Below, piece by piece: positions 1 through 9,080 of a stretch of 64,000 bases of DNA. The translations under genes were made by a program, and so were the position numbers. This DNA comes from Palsa-504 sp963705835 (GTDB lineage Bacteria; Actinomycetota; Actinomycetes; Streptosporangiales; Streptosporangiaceae), in NCBI GenBank assembly GCA_963705835.1, contig CAVPLC010000076.1:95712-159711 (forward strand), in the 5' to 3' direction. Below the pieces are notes generated by a model. The model worked only from the letters and a program-made list of their open reading frames with translations, was not told the DNA's origin and ran no database searches. The stretch's first letter is position 1. The number at the start of each line of letters is the position of its first letter.

Positions 1-137
1 TGTGCCTTGCCGCTTTGTGCGAGTACAGATTCGTACCGGCGCAGGTCCCGCCGGTAGGCCTCCACGGTGTTAGCCGCGAGGCCTCGCTCGACGACCAGGT
101 ACTCGAGGTACCCGCGCACCGCCTCGCTTACCCGCAC
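1..137 (-). CDS. xerD: Tyrosine recombinase XerD, N-terminal fragment (cut by window edge)
   Basis: XerD-type site-specific recombinases act with XerC at dif to resolve chromosome dimers. Only about 45 residues are in the window. They read as the SAM-like N-terminal core-binding domain, with the motif YLEYLVVERGLAANTVEAYR followed by RDLRRY, which is typical of XerC/XerD. A GTG at 137 begins three bases after the ald stop codon, so the gene closes the pyrG-NUDIX-ald run. The catalytic Arg-His-Arg-Tyr domain lies outside the window, so XerD rather than XerC is inferred from the N-terminal motif and the gene order. Confidence 0.8.
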   Translation of the reverse strand, partial: MRVSEAVRGYLEYLVVERGLAANTVEAYRRDLRRYESVLAQSGKA

Positions 138-140
138 GAG

Positions 141-1256
141 CTAGTTGAGGACCTCGGCGATGGGCGTGTACACCAGGCCATGCGAATCCGCCACGGGCTC
201 GCAGGTCACCGCGCCGCCGTACGTGTTCAGGCCCAGGGCCAGGGCGGGATCGGCGCGGAGGGCGTCGCGCCAGCCCCGGTTGGCGATCTCGACCGTGTAG
301 GGCAGCGTGACATTGGTCAGCGCGTAGGTGGACGTGTGCGGGACGGCACCCGGCATGTTGGCCACGCAGTAGAAGAGGGCGTCGTGCACGGGGTACGTGG
401 GGTTCGCGTGCGTGGTGGGGCGGGAGCCCTCGAAGCAGCCGCCCTGGTCGATCGAGATGTCGACGAGGACCGCTCCGGGCTTCATCTTGGCGACGAGCTC
501 GTCGGTGATCAGCCGGGGGGCCTTGGCGCCCGGCACCAGGACCGCCCCGATGACCAGGTCGGCGTCGATCACGGCGCGCTCGATCTCGTAGGCGTTGGAC
601 GCGACCGTCTGGCAGTGGCCCTGGTAGATGGCGTCGGCCTGGCGGAGCCTGGCGATGTTCTTGTCCACCAGCAGCACCTCGGCCTGCATGCCGAGGGCGA
701 TCGCGGCGGCGTTCATGCCGGACACGCCCGCGCCGAGCACGACGCACTTGGCCGCGTACACGCCGGATACGCCGCCCATCAGCACGCCGCGGCCGCCGCC
801 GTCGCGCTGCAGGTGGTGAGCACCCACCTGCGGGGCCATCCGGCCGGCCACCTCGGACATCGGGGCGAGCAGGGGCAGCGACCCGTCGGGCAGCTGGACG
901 GTCTCGTACGCGATCGAGGTGACCCCGGCGCCGAGCAGCGCGTCGGTGCAGGCCTTGGAGGCGGCCAGGTGCAGGTAGGTGAAGAGCACCTGCCCGGAGC
1001 GCATCCGGTGGTACTCCTCCTCGATGGGCTCCTTGACCTTGAGGATCAGATCTCCCTCGCCCCACACGTCGTCCGCGGTGGGCAGGATCTTGGCGCCGGC
1101 CGCGGTGAAGTCCTCGTCCGGAATGGATGAGCCGACGCCCGCCCCGGCTTCGATGACCACCTGGTGCCCGCCGCGGACCAGTTCGAGGACGCCTGCGGGC
1201 GTGATCGCCACCCGGTACTCGTGGTTCTTGATTTCCCGGGGTATTCCAACCTTCAT
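141..1256 (-). CDS. ald: Alanine dehydrogenase
   Basis: This enzyme catalyses NAD-dependent oxidative deamination of L-alanine to pyruvate and ammonia, or the reverse, in the cytoplasm. The 371-residue length is the usual one for Ald. The N-terminal signature MKVGIPREIKNHEYRV is present, as are the conserved Lys in ILKVKEP, the His in YLHLAAS and the Rossmann NAD-binding segment GAGVSGMNAAA near residues 175-185. The ATG at 1256 is preceded by GGAAGG and fits the family start; an in-frame extension further upstream has no homology and overlaps the NUDIX gene. It follows the NUDIX gene after 25 bases and precedes xerD. Confidence 0.95.
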   Translation of the reverse strand: MKVGIPREIKNHEYRVAITPAGVLELVRGGHQVVIEAGAGVGSSIPDEDFTAAGAKILPTADDVWGEGDLILKVKEPIEEEYHRMRSGQVLFTYLHLAASKACTDALLGAGVTSIAYETVQLPDGSLPLLAPMSEVAGRMAPQVGAHHLQRDGGGRGVLMGGVSGVYAAKCVVLGAGVSGMNAAAIALGMQAEVLLVDKNIARLRQADAIYQGHCQTVASNAYEIERAVIDADLVIGAVLVPGAKAPRLITDELVAKMKPGAVLVDISIDQGGCFEGSRPTTHANPTYPVHDALFYCVANMPGAVPHTSTYALTNVTLPYTVEIANRGWRDALRADPALALGLNTYGGAVTCEPVADSHGLVYTPIAEVLN

Positions 1257-1281
1257 GGTGGTCCTTCCAGACTGGGGAGCC

Positions 1282-1896
1282 TCATTGCTCCTCGGGCGCA
1301 TCGGCCGGACGAAGCCGGTCAAACCCCTCTGACCTGGCAGCATACCCCGCCATGACGGCCAGGGCGGCGGGGCCGTTGTGCAGCTCACCGGCGAACACCT
1401 TGCGGACCGCCTCGTCCAGCGGCACCCAGGCGTGCAGCAGGTGAGCTTCCTCGTCCCTGGGGACGAAGTGGCGTTCGGCCTCGGGGACGGGTTCCAGGTC
1501 GCGGGCCAGGAAGACACGGAGGCGTTCGTTGGTGAAGCCCGGCGAGGAGTAGTAGTCGGCGAGTATCTTCCAGTCGCGGGCACGGTAGGCGGCTTCTTCT
1601 ACCAGCTCACGCTGCGCGGTGGCCCACGGACTCTCCCCGGCGACGTCGCGCAGGCCGGCCGGGATCTCCCACAGCAGGCGCCCCACCGGGTGGCGGTACT
1701 GCCTGATCATCAAGATCCGGCCGGTGGCGTCCAGGGCGAGTACGGCCACGGCGCCGGGATGAAGCACCACGTCCCGTTCGGCCAAATCATTATCGGGGGT
1801 GCGGACCGTATCGGTCCGCACGGTGACCAGGATGCTACGGACCAGTTCTTTCCGCTCGACGACCTGCCAGTGTTCGACCTGGTCGGCGATGTTCAT
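1282..1896 (-). CDS. NUDIX hydrolase, ADP-ribose pyrophosphatase type
   Basis: The 204-residue protein resembles ADP-ribose pyrophosphatases, which split ADP-ribose to AMP and ribose 5-phosphate. The NUDIX box lies near residues 93-115, with the core QRELVEEAAY. The Gly usual after the EE pair is replaced by Ala, a modest deviation, while the metal-binding Glu residues remain. The preceding IPAGL and the later SSPGF are typical of this subfamily. The ATG at 1896 overlaps the pyrG stop by four bases (ATGA), so translational coupling to CTP synthase is likely. The substrate is inferred from family membership only. Confidence 0.88.
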   Translation of the reverse strand: MNIADQVEHWQVVERKELVRSILVTVRTDTVRTPDNDLAERDVVLHPGAVAVLALDATGRILMIRQYRHPVGRLLWEIPAGLRDVAGESPWATAQRELVEEAAYRARDWKILADYYSSPGFTNERLRVFLARDLEPVPEAERHFVPRDEEAHLLHAWVPLDEAVRKVFAGELHNGPAALAVMAGYAARSEGFDRLRPADAPEEQ

Positions 1897-3581
1897 GCGC
1901 TGGCGGCGGCGCGGGCGGCGGCCAGGTTGCTGGCGGACTTGGACCGGGCCAGGGCGGCGGCGATCAGGCCGCTGAACAGCGGGTGCGGCCGGGTCGGGCG
2001 GGACAGGAATTCCGGGTGCGCCTGGGTGCCCACGAAGAACGGGTGGGACGGCAGCTCGGCGAACTCGACCAGGTGCCCGTCGGGCGACAGGCCCGAGAAG
2101 ACAAGCCCGGCCTGCTCCAGCGCGCCGCGGTAGGAGTTGTTGACCTCGTACCGGTGGCGGTGCCTCTCCTCGACCAGGGTGGTGCCGTACATTTCCTCGA
2201 CCCGGGTGCCGGGTTTCAGCGCGGCCGGGTACAGGCCCAGGCGCATGGTGCCGCCCATGTCGCGCTCCCCCGCCACCACGTCCTCCTGGTCGGCCATGGT
2301 GGCGATCACCGGGTAGGGCGTGTCCGGGTTGAACTCGGCGCTGTCGGCCTCGGCCAGCCCGGCCAGGTCCCGGGCCACCTCGATGACCATGCACTGCAGG
2401 CCCAGGCACAGCCCGAGGATCGGGATGCCGTGCTCGCGCGCGTAGCGGATCGCGCCGATCTTGCCCTCGATGCCGCGGACCCCGAAACCGCCCGGGATGA
2501 GGATCCCGTCCACCTCGTCGAGTTCGGCGGCGGCGCCCTCCGGGTCCTCGCAGGCGTCGCTGATCACCCAGCGGATGTTCACCTGGGCGTCGTTGGCGAA
2601 GCCGCCGGCCTTGAGCGCCTCGGCCGGGGACAGGTACGCGTCGGGCAGGTCGACGTACTTGCCGACCAGGGCGATCGTGATGCTGTGGGCCGGGCGGTGC
2701 ACCCGGCGCAGCAGGTCATCCCACTCGCTCCAGTCCACGTCGCGGAACGGCAGGCCGAGCCGTCGCACGACGTAGGCGTCCAGGCCCTCGGAGTGCAGGA
2801 CCTTCGGGATGTCGTAGATGGACGGCGCGTCGGGGGCGGAGACCACCGCCTCCTCGTCCACGTCGCACATCAGGCTTATCTTGCGTTTCAGGTTCGCGTT
2901 GATCGGGCGGTCGGAGCGGGCCACGATCGCGTCGGGCTGGATGCCGATGCTTCGCAGGGCCGCGACGCTGTGCTGGGTCGGCTTGGTCTTCAGCTCCCCG
3001 GACGGGCCGATGTAGGGCAGCAGGCTGACGTGCAGGAAGAAGCACCGGTCCCGGCCGATCTCGTGCCTGATCTGGCGGATGGCCTCCAGGAAGGGCTGCG
3101 ACTCGATGTCGCCGACCGTGCCGCCGACCTCGGTGATGACGACGTCGACGTCGTCCCCGCCCATCTCCAGGATGCGCGACTTGATCTCGTTGGTGATGTG
3201 CGGGATCACCTGAACGGTGTCGCCCAGGTAGTCACCCCGCCGCTCCTTGGCGATCACCGTGGAGTAGATCTGGCCGGTGGTGACGTTCGCCTGGCCCATC
3301 AGGTCGGTGTCCAGGAAGCGCTCGTAGTGCCCGACGTCCAGGTCGGTCTCGGTGCCGTCGTCGGTCACGAACACCTCGCCGTGCTGGAAGGGGTTCATCG
3401 TGCCGGGATCGACGTTGAGGTAGGGGTCGAGCTTCTGCATCGTGACCCGCAGCCCTCTGAGCTTGAGCAGCCGGCCAAGGCTGGACGCGGTGAGTCCTTT
3501 GCCGAGGCTGGAGGCGACCCCTCCGGTGACGAAGAGGTGCCGGGTTAGGACAGGCCGTGGATGAAGTGATGATGCGGCCAC
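1893..3581 (-). CDS. pyrG: CTP synthase
   Basis: CTP synthase aminates UTP to CTP using ATP and glutamine. The 562-residue protein has the N-terminal amidoligase domain (FVTGGVASSLGKGLTASSLG near residues 16-35, then QKLDPYLNVDPGTM) and a C-terminal class I glutamine amidotransferase domain with the nucleophile in LGLCLGLQ and the His-Glu pair in HPEF. I chose GTG at 3581 because GGGAG lies about seven bases upstream and because it shares one base with the stop of the preceding transporter gene (TAGTG). A longer frame starting at 3638 has no homology at its N terminus. The gene is coupled to the NUDIX gene downstream. Confidence 0.96.
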   Translation of the reverse strand: MAASSLHPRPVLTRHLFVTGGVASSLGKGLTASSLGRLLKLRGLRVTMQKLDPYLNVDPGTMNPFQHGEVFVTDDGTETDLDVGHYERFLDTDLMGQANVTTGQIYSTVIAKERRGDYLGDTVQVIPHITNEIKSRILEMGGDDVDVVITEVGGTVGDIESQPFLEAIRQIRHEIGRDRCFFLHVSLLPYIGPSGELKTKPTQHSVAALRSIGIQPDAIVARSDRPINANLKRKISLMCDVDEEAVVSAPDAPSIYDIPKVLHSEGLDAYVVRRLGLPFRDVDWSEWDDLLRRVHRPAHSITIALVGKYVDLPDAYLSPAEALKAGGFANDAQVNIRWVISDACEDPEGAAAELDEVDGILIPGGFGVRGIEGKIGAIRYAREHGIPILGLCLGLQCMVIEVARDLAGLAEADSAEFNPDTPYPVIATMADQEDVVAGERDMGGTMRLGLYPAALKPGTRVEEMYGTTLVEERHRHRYEVNNSYRGALEQAGLVFSGLSPDGHLVEFAELPSHPFFVGTQAHPEFLSRPTRPHPLFSGLIAAALARSKSASNLAAARAAASA

Positions 3582-4561
3582 TATGAGACTCCCGTGGTGT
3601 CCGGTAGGGCAGGGAAAAGCTGCAGGTCCACGGGCCACCAGGATAACAGTTCAGCGGCGGCCGGCCCGGCATTTGCTTGCCGACGTGCCACCGCGTCGGC
3701 TAGCGCTACGTCTTCCGTGTGGTGGGCCTCGCCGAATCTGGCCAGCATGACGGCTGATGCGACGGCGAGGAAGAACCCGCCCCAGGCGACGGCGGCCAGT
3801 CCGTGACGGGTCTGGTCGCCGAGGAAGACGACGCCGATGATGGCGGGCGGGATCGTCTCCGCCATTACCACGGCCGCGGTGGCCACGGTCACGCTGCCGC
3901 CTTCCAGGGCGGTGGCGTAGAACATGAACGAGATGATGCCGGCCGCGGCGATCGCGTAGGTGGCCGGGTCGCGGGCGAGCTGGAGCGGCGCGAAGCCGTC
4001 CAGGACGCGGGCGGCGATGCTGAGCACCCCGAAGCCGAAGCCGGCCGTGAGGCCGAGCGCCGTGGTGCGGAACGGCTCGTTGAGCTTGGCCGCGGCCATG
4101 CCGACCACGGCCAGGCCCGCCACGGCCACGATCAGCGCGAGCTTGAACACCGCGCCCACCTGGGCGGCGCCCTGCGCACCCGCCGAGGCGCCGAGCAGGC
4201 CCACGCCCGAGACCACGCCGAGCACCGCGCCCCACTCGCGCCAGGACAGGGTCACGCCGATCAGGCGGGAGGCGACGACCGCCGTCACCGCGAGGTTCGA
4301 TGCGACGAACGCCTGGACGACGAAGAGCGGAAGCCGTTGCAAGGCGATGAGCTGGGCCAGGAAGCCGAGGGCGTCGAGGCAGATGCTGGCCACGAACCGC
4401 CACTGGTGCAGCATCCGCACCACGAGGCCCGGATCGACGCCGCCCGCGGACGCGTCCTCCGGTCCCCGGTGGCTGGCCGCGCGGACGGCAATGGCCTGCA
4501 TCACCGAAGCAACGCCATAGAACACCGCCGCGACGATCGCCGCGATGAGGCTGACTAGCAC
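3581..4561 (-). CDS. DMT-superfamily (EamA-like) integral membrane protein
   Basis: The 326-residue protein has about nine to ten hydrophobic helices, starting at residue 2, in the pattern of the drug/metabolite transporter superfamily, and a charged C-terminal tail of about 50 residues that is probably cytoplasmic. The segment PPAIIGVVFLGDQ resembles the conserved late helix of EamA proteins. The GTG start at 4561 has GGGGGAGG a few bases upstream. Its last codon overlaps the pyrG start, so the two genes are probably co-transcribed. The substrate cannot be told from the sequence. Confidence 0.8.
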   Translation of the reverse strand: MLVSLIAAIVAAVFYGVASVMQAIAVRAASHRGPEDASAGGVDPGLVVRMLHQWRFVASICLDALGFLAQLIALQRLPLFVVQAFVASNLAVTAVVASRLIGVTLSWREWGAVLGVVSGVGLLGASAGAQGAAQVGAVFKLALIVAVAGLAVVGMAAAKLNEPFRTTALGLTAGFGFGVLSIAARVLDGFAPLQLARDPATYAIAAAGIISFMFYATALEGGSVTVATAAVVMAETIPPAIIGVVFLGDQTRHGLAAVAWGGFFLAVASAVMLARFGEAHHTEDVALADAVARRQANAGPAAAELLSWWPVDLQLFPALPDTTGVS

Positions 4562-4665
4562 TCCACACCTCCCCCGGCATCTCGGCTAGTCGGCTGCCTT
4601 CGCTACGTGCCCGCTGTATGCACGTTCCCGATGCGACCCGCCCGTAACGTCGCCGGGCCGCACTT

Positions 4666-4692
4666 CTGAGCCAACACTGAGGCGTTGCTCAG
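4666..4692 (-). terminator. Imperfect hairpin downstream of the uvrB-GNAT pair
   Basis: CTGAG-C-CAAC at 4666-4675 pairs with GTTG-CTCAG at 4684-4692, with one bulged base. It lies 38 bases beyond the GNAT stop on the minus strand, in a 168-base gap before the DMT gene. There is no T-run, so termination is only a possibility. I saw nothing else clear in this gap. Confidence 0.3.
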
Positions 4693-4729
4693 CATTCCGG
4701 CGGGCTCATGCACTATCATGCCCCTCTCG

Positions 4730-5153
4730 TCAGCGGAGGGAGGCGGCGGGGCGGGCTTCCCAGGTCGTCCACAGCGGGCGGTAGCCCATCCGGTGCCAGA
4801 ACGGCGCGGACAGCGGGTTCATCTGCGAGTAGTGCAGCAGGGTCACGTCGATCCCTCGGGCGTCGAGTTCGTGGTGCGCGCGCCGGACCAGCGCGACGCC
4901 GACGCCGCCGCCCCGCGCGCCGAGGCGGACGAACATGGTCTGCAGGTAGGCGGTGGCGCCCGGCCGGGTCATGCCCGCGATCCAGGCCGCGGCCTGCGGC
5001 GGCTCGACGACGGTCAGGCCCACGGGCCAGGAACGGGGCCGTGCAGCCTTCGGGCAGGTCGTTGGGCTCGGGCAGCAGGGGGTCCAGGCTCTGCCAGCGT
5101 CGGGCCACCGCCTTGTTCAGGTCGTTGACCACGTCCCGGATGACCCAGGGCAC
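4730..5153 (-). CDS. GNAT-family N-acetyltransferase, apparent +1 frameshift
   Basis: The N-terminal part (about 43 residues from GTG 5153, MPWVIRDVVNDLNKAV) and the C-terminal part (TMFVRLGARGGGVGVALVRR, then FWHRMGYRPLW) lie in different frames. They join smoothly if one C is removed from the CCC run at 5024-5026, giving a 140-residue protein. The LGARGGGVGVALV segment is the acetyl-CoA-binding V-x-x-x-x-R/Q-G-x-G/A loop of GNAT enzymes, and FWHRMGYRP is the usual C-terminal motif. It starts four bases after the uvrB stop, so it probably shares the uvrB transcript. Whether the gene is truly broken or this is a sequence error cannot be told here. The substrate is unknown. Confidence 0.7.
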
Positions 5154-5157
5154 CGGG

Positions 5158-7284
5158 TCAGACGCCCGCCGCGTGCATGCCGCGCAGCTCGTGCTTGAGG
5201 TCGCGGATCTCGTCGCGGAGGCGGGCGGCGACCTCGAACTGCAGCTCGGCGGCTGCCGCGTGCATCTGCTCGGTGAGCTCGGTGATCAGCCCGACGAGCT
5301 CGCCGCGGGCGGCGCTGGCCGGGGCGCCGGGCTCGGCGCTGGCCGCGGTCTGCACGGCCGCGCGGGCCCTGCTGGACAGGCCGGGGACCGGCGCCTTGCC
5401 GCGCGACTGCTGCCGGCCGCCGCCGCCGATCAGCTGCTCGGTGTCGGCGTCCTCGCGGACGATCTGGTCCAGGATGTCCGCGATCCGCTTGCGCAGCGGC
5501 TGCGGGTCGATGCCGTTCGCCTCGTTGTATTGCTTCTGCTTGTCGCGCCGCCGGTTGGTCTCCTCGATGGCCCGCTGCATCGACGGCGTGACCCGGTCGG
5601 CGTACATGTGAACCTGGCCCGATACGTTCCGGGCGGCGCGGCCGATGGTCTGGATCAGGCTCGTGCCGGAGCGGAGGAAGCCCTCCTTGTCCGCGTCGAG
5701 GATCGCGACCAGCGATACCTCGGGCAGGTCGAGGCCCTCGCGGAGCAGGTTGATGCCGACCAGCACGTCGTACTCGCCGACCCGCAGCTCGCGGAGCAGC
5801 TCGATCCGGCGCAGCGTGTCGACCTCGCTGTGCAGGTACCTGGCGCGGACCCCGTTCTCGAGCAGGTAGTCGGTCAGGTCCTCGGCCATCCGCTTGGTCA
5901 GCGTGGTGACCAGCACCCGCTCGTCGCGCTCGGCCCGCTGCCTGATCTCGTCCAGCAGGTCGTCGATCTGGCCCTTGGTCGGCTTGATGACCACCTCGGG
6001 GTCGACCAGCCCGGTCGGCCGGATCACCTGCTCGACCACGTCCCCTTTGACGCGCTGGAGCTCATAGGGCCCGGGGGTGGCGGACAGGTAGATGGTCTGC
6101 CCGATCCGGTCGAGGAACTCATCCCAGGTCAGCGGGCGGTTGTCGATCGCGCTCGGCAGCCGGAAGCCGTGCTCGACCAGGACCCGCTTGCGGGACACGT
6201 CGCCCTCGTACATGGCGCCGATCTGCGGCACGGTCACGTGCGACTCGTCGATGACCAGCAGGAAGTCCTCGGGGAAGTAGTCGAGCAGGGTGTTGGGCGG
6301 GCTGCCCTCCTCGCGGCCGTCGATGTGCCGCGAGTAGTTCTCGATGCCGGAGCAGCTGCCGACCTGGCGCATCATCTCGATGTCGTAGTTGGTCCGCATG
6401 CGCAGCCGCTGCGCCTCGAGGAGCTTGCCCTGCCGTTCCAGCTCGGCGAGCCGCTCGGCCAGCTCGGCCTCGATGCCGGCGATGGCGCGCTCCATCCGCT
6501 CCGGCCCGGCCACGTAGTGCGAGGCGGGGAAGACGTACAGCTCGGTATCCTCGCTGATCACCTCGCCGGTGAGCGGGTGCAGCGTCATCAGCCGCTCGAT
6601 CTCGTCGCCGAACATCTCGATCCGGACGGCGAGTTCCTCGTACATCGGGATGACTTCGATGGTGTCGCCGCGGACCCGGAAGGTGCCGCGGGTGAAGGCC
6701 AGGTCGTTCCGCGTGTACTGCATGCCGACCAGCTTGCGCAGCAGCATGTCCCGGTCGATGGTGTCGCCGAGCTTGACCGTGAGCATCCGGTCCACGTACT
6801 CCTGCGGCGTGCCGAGGCCGTAGATGCAAGAAACGGACGCCACGACCACGGTGTCGCGCCTGGTCAGCAGCGAGTTGGTGGCCGAGTGCCTGAGCCGCTC
6901 CACCTCGGAGTTGATCGAGGAGTCCTTCTCGATGTAGGTGTCGGTCTGCGGGACGTACGCCTCGGGCTGGTAGTAGTCGTAGTAGGAGACGAAGTACTCG
7001 ACCGCGTTGTTGGGCAGCATCTCGCGCAGTTCGTTGGCGAACTGGGCGGCGAGCGTCTTGTTGGGCAGCATGACCAGCACCGGCCGCTGCAGCCGCTCGG
7101 CGATCCAGGCCACCGACGCGGTCTTGCCGGTCCCGGTCGCGCCGAGCAGCACCGTGTCGCCGTCCCCCGCCTTGACGCGCTTGGAGATCTCGGCGATGGC
7201 CTGCGGCTGGTCGCCAGCCGGGACCATGTCGGTCACGACCTCGAACGGCGCGACGCTACGCTTCAGATCGGTAATCGGACGCAC
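5158..7284 (-). CDS. uvrB: Excinuclease ABC subunit B
   Basis: UvrB is the damage-verifying helicase of nucleotide excision repair, loaded by UvrA and then partnered by UvrC. The 708-residue protein shows Walker A GATGTGKT near residue 40, the beta-hairpin region YYDYYQPEAYVPQTDTYIEK, the DEAD-like VIDESH, the helicase motif TIGRAARN and a C-terminal UVR motif (LQFEVAARLRDEI). GTG at 7284 is preferred because GGAGG lies seven bases upstream and MRPITDLKRSV matches the family start. A GNAT gene follows after four bases. I saw no clear LexA box (GAAC-N4-GTTC type) in the 125-base upstream gap. Confidence 0.97.
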   Translation of the reverse strand: MRPITDLKRSVAPFEVVTDMVPAGDQPQAIAEISKRVKAGDGDTVLLGATGTGKTASVAWIAERLQRPVLVMLPNKTLAAQFANELREMLPNNAVEYFVSYYDYYQPEAYVPQTDTYIEKDSSINSEVERLRHSATNSLLTRRDTVVVASVSCIYGLGTPQEYVDRMLTVKLGDTIDRDMLLRKLVGMQYTRNDLAFTRGTFRVRGDTIEVIPMYEELAVRIEMFGDEIERLMTLHPLTGEVISEDTELYVFPASHYVAGPERMERAIAGIEAELAERLAELERQGKLLEAQRLRMRTNYDIEMMRQVGSCSGIENYSRHIDGREEGSPPNTLLDYFPEDFLLVIDESHVTVPQIGAMYEGDVSRKRVLVEHGFRLPSAIDNRPLTWDEFLDRIGQTIYLSATPGPYELQRVKGDVVEQVIRPTGLVDPEVVIKPTKGQIDDLLDEIRQRAERDERVLVTTLTKRMAEDLTDYLLENGVRARYLHSEVDTLRRIELLRELRVGEYDVLVGINLLREGLDLPEVSLVAILDADKEGFLRSGTSLIQTIGRAARNVSGQVHMYADRVTPSMQRAIEETNRRRDKQKQYNEANGIDPQPLRKRIADILDQIVREDADTEQLIGGGGRQQSRGKAPVPGLSSRARAAVQTAASAEPGAPASAARGELVGLITELTEQMHAAAAELQFEVAARLRDEIRDLKHELRGMHAAGV

Positions 7285-7409
7285 AACCCACCTCCAGCAT
7301 GACAACTGTAGGCGGGGGGTCTGACATTCCGGATCTTCCTCAGCGGGCCGGCTCGACGAACAGCCCGCCCATCATCGCAACCTAACCACCGCCCGGCCCC
7401 GCTGGAGTA

Positions 7410-8606
7410 TTAACGCGATCGCAGGGGCACCATCTCTTCCTCGCGGTACCTGTGGATCCATCCGATCCGCTGCGCCAGCGATGGCCAGCTTGCGTCACGT
7501 CGCGCCGCCGCCTCGCCGGCGAACTTGTACGCCCGTCCGGCGACACGCGAATAGGCCTGGACCGTCCAGGCCCGTCGCCTGCGAAGGTGCTCGAAGGCCT
7601 GGAAGGTCGGGCCGTAATCCTCCAGGCCGCCTTTGGCCAGAAGCACGCCCAGGGCGTAGGCGTCTTCTATCGCCAGGCCCGCGCCTTGGCCCTGATGCGG
7701 CAGCGGAGCATGAGCGGCATCGCCGAGCAGCATCACCCGGCCGCGGCTCCATCGAGGCAGCCGGGGCAGGTCAGCGAGGGCCCAGAAATTCATGTCCCCC
7801 TCGATGTTGCGCACGAGGTCGAGGATGCGGCGATCCCAGCGATACTCCTCGAAGATACTCAGAGCCTGGTCCGGAGAGCCAGATACGCGATTCGAAGACG
7901 CTGTCCAGGCCGGGAGGCGGTGCGGCTTGTATACGGCCAGCAGATTCACCAGCTTGCCCTGGTCGAGCCCGTAGTAGACCACGTGTGTATCAGGCCCGCA
8001 CCAGCAATGAAGTGAGGTGGGATTCGGCAGGTCGTGCGCCTTGTCCACCGGGATGACGCCGCGGAAACCGATCTCGCCGGAGTGGGCCGGCGCCACATCT
8101 CCGCACACATAGCGACGCGCAGTGGATAGCACGCCGTCAGCGCCGACGACGACGCTGGCCACGACATCCTCGCCGTTCTCGAAGCGCAGGCCCACGCCGG
8201 CGGGCTTGTCGGACAGGCCGGTCAGCCGGTGATTCAGCTTGATGCATTCCGACGGCACGGCGGCGGCCAGGAGACGCTGGAGAGTCGCGCGGTGGAGGGT
8301 CAGGAGCGGTGCGCCCACCTCCTTCCGGTACCACTCGCCTATTGGCTGGGCCCAGAGGAGCCCGCCATCCTTCCAGCAGCGGACCTCAAATGTCGGCGGC
8401 ACATTGGCGACCTGCGCCAGATCGACGCCGAGCCGCAGCAGCAGGCGCGTGGCGTTGCCGCCAATCGCGACCCCGGCCCCGATTTCCCTGAGCTCGGTAT
8501 CCTGCTCGAAGATTTGCACGGACATCGACTGCTGCAGGAGGCTGATGGCCAGGGTGAGGCCGCCGATGCCGCCGCCGACGATGGCGACGTCACACTTGTG
8601 GACCAT
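7410..8606 (-). CDS. FAD-dependent monooxygenase, salicylate-hydroxylase-like
   Basis: The 398-residue flavoprotein has the FAD-binding GGGIGGLTLAISL at residues 11-23, the DG motif VVGADGVLS near 155 and the second FAD motif LLGDAAHAPLPHQGQGAG near 300, the set found in single-component aromatic hydroxylases (PF01494). These enzymes use NAD(P)H and oxygen to hydroxylate aromatic or related substrates. The ATG at 8606 has GAGGA about eight bases upstream. The gene is divergent from the SARP remnant, with about 140 bases between their starts. The substrate is unknown; salicylate 1-monooxygenase and 3-hydroxybenzoate 6-monooxygenase are the nearest named types. Confidence 0.85.
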   Translation of the reverse strand: MVHKCDVAIVGGGIGGLTLAISLLQQSMSVQIFEQDTELREIGAGVAIGGNATRLLLRLGVDLAQVANVPPTFEVRCWKDGGLLWAQPIGEWYRKEVGAPLLTLHRATLQRLLAAAVPSECIKLNHRLTGLSDKPAGVGLRFENGEDVVASVVVGADGVLSTARRYVCGDVAPAHSGEIGFRGVIPVDKAHDLPNPTSLHCWCGPDTHVVYYGLDQGKLVNLLAVYKPHRLPAWTASSNRVSGSPDQALSIFEEYRWDRRILDLVRNIEGDMNFWALADLPRLPRWSRGRVMLLGDAAHAPLPHQGQGAGLAIEDAYALGVLLAKGGLEDYGPTFQAFEHLRRRRAWTVQAYSRVAGRAYKFAGEAAARRDASWPSLAQRIGWIHRYREEEMVPLRSR

Positions 8607-8746
8607 GTCTAGTGTCCTCTCGATATCGGCCCATCACCGGCATCGTGTCCGGTACGGGTTCCTGGCGGCCTACCGCGGGCTTACCGTTGACTTACCGGCG
8701 CCCGGGACAAGCCCTGTGGCGAGATGTGGTACGCGGGAGAGGCAGG

Positions 8747-9080
8747 GTGGAGTTCAGCGTCCTGGGACCGCTCGAGGTGACGGCCGACGGCCGGCCGTTG
8801 GAGCTGGCGGGAGCGCGCACCCGGGCCGTGCTGGCCGTGCTGCTGGTGCACGCCAATCAGGTCGTCTCGTCCGACCGGCTGATCGAGGAGCTATGGCCCG
8901 GCCACCCGGCTGGCAAGGCAGCGGACAGCCTGCAGGTCCGGCTGTCCGAACTGCGCAAGGCGCTCCGGTCGGCCGGGGAGGCCGGGCGGTTGGTTACCCG
9001 GCCGCTTCGCCGAGCGCGGCAGCTACACGCTGAACGGGCCGCCCGATGAGTGGCCGCTGTTCGCGGTGACCGGGCTCGGC
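8747..9080 (+). pseudogene. Remnant of a SARP/BTAD-type regulator joined to a cyclase-like tail
   Basis: From GTG 8747 about 85 codons encode an AfsR/SARP N-terminal winged helix (FSVLGPLEVTADGRPL, then SSDRLIEELWP and LQVRLSELRKAL). The frame stops being homologous at LVTRP, where an intact protein continues into the BTAD domain, and it terminates at 9047-9049. In the next frame, 9016-9075 reads RFAERGSYTLNGPPDEWPLF, which resembles the short tail after class III adenylate cyclase domains (pattern F-x-D-R-G-x-x-x-L-K-G-x-P). The simplest reading is an internal deletion that left the two ends of a large regulator. The end runs into the coaE stop on the other strand. GAGAGG precedes the GTG. 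Confidence 0.6.

Noticed and set aside
4708..7302. Very long open frame on the plus strand opposite uvrB (864 codons), and similar long frames opposite gltB and dnaE
   Set aside because: They are mirror frames of high-GC genes, rich in Arg, Gly, Val and Asp, with no recognisable motif, while the minus strand encodes clear UvrB, GltB and DnaE.
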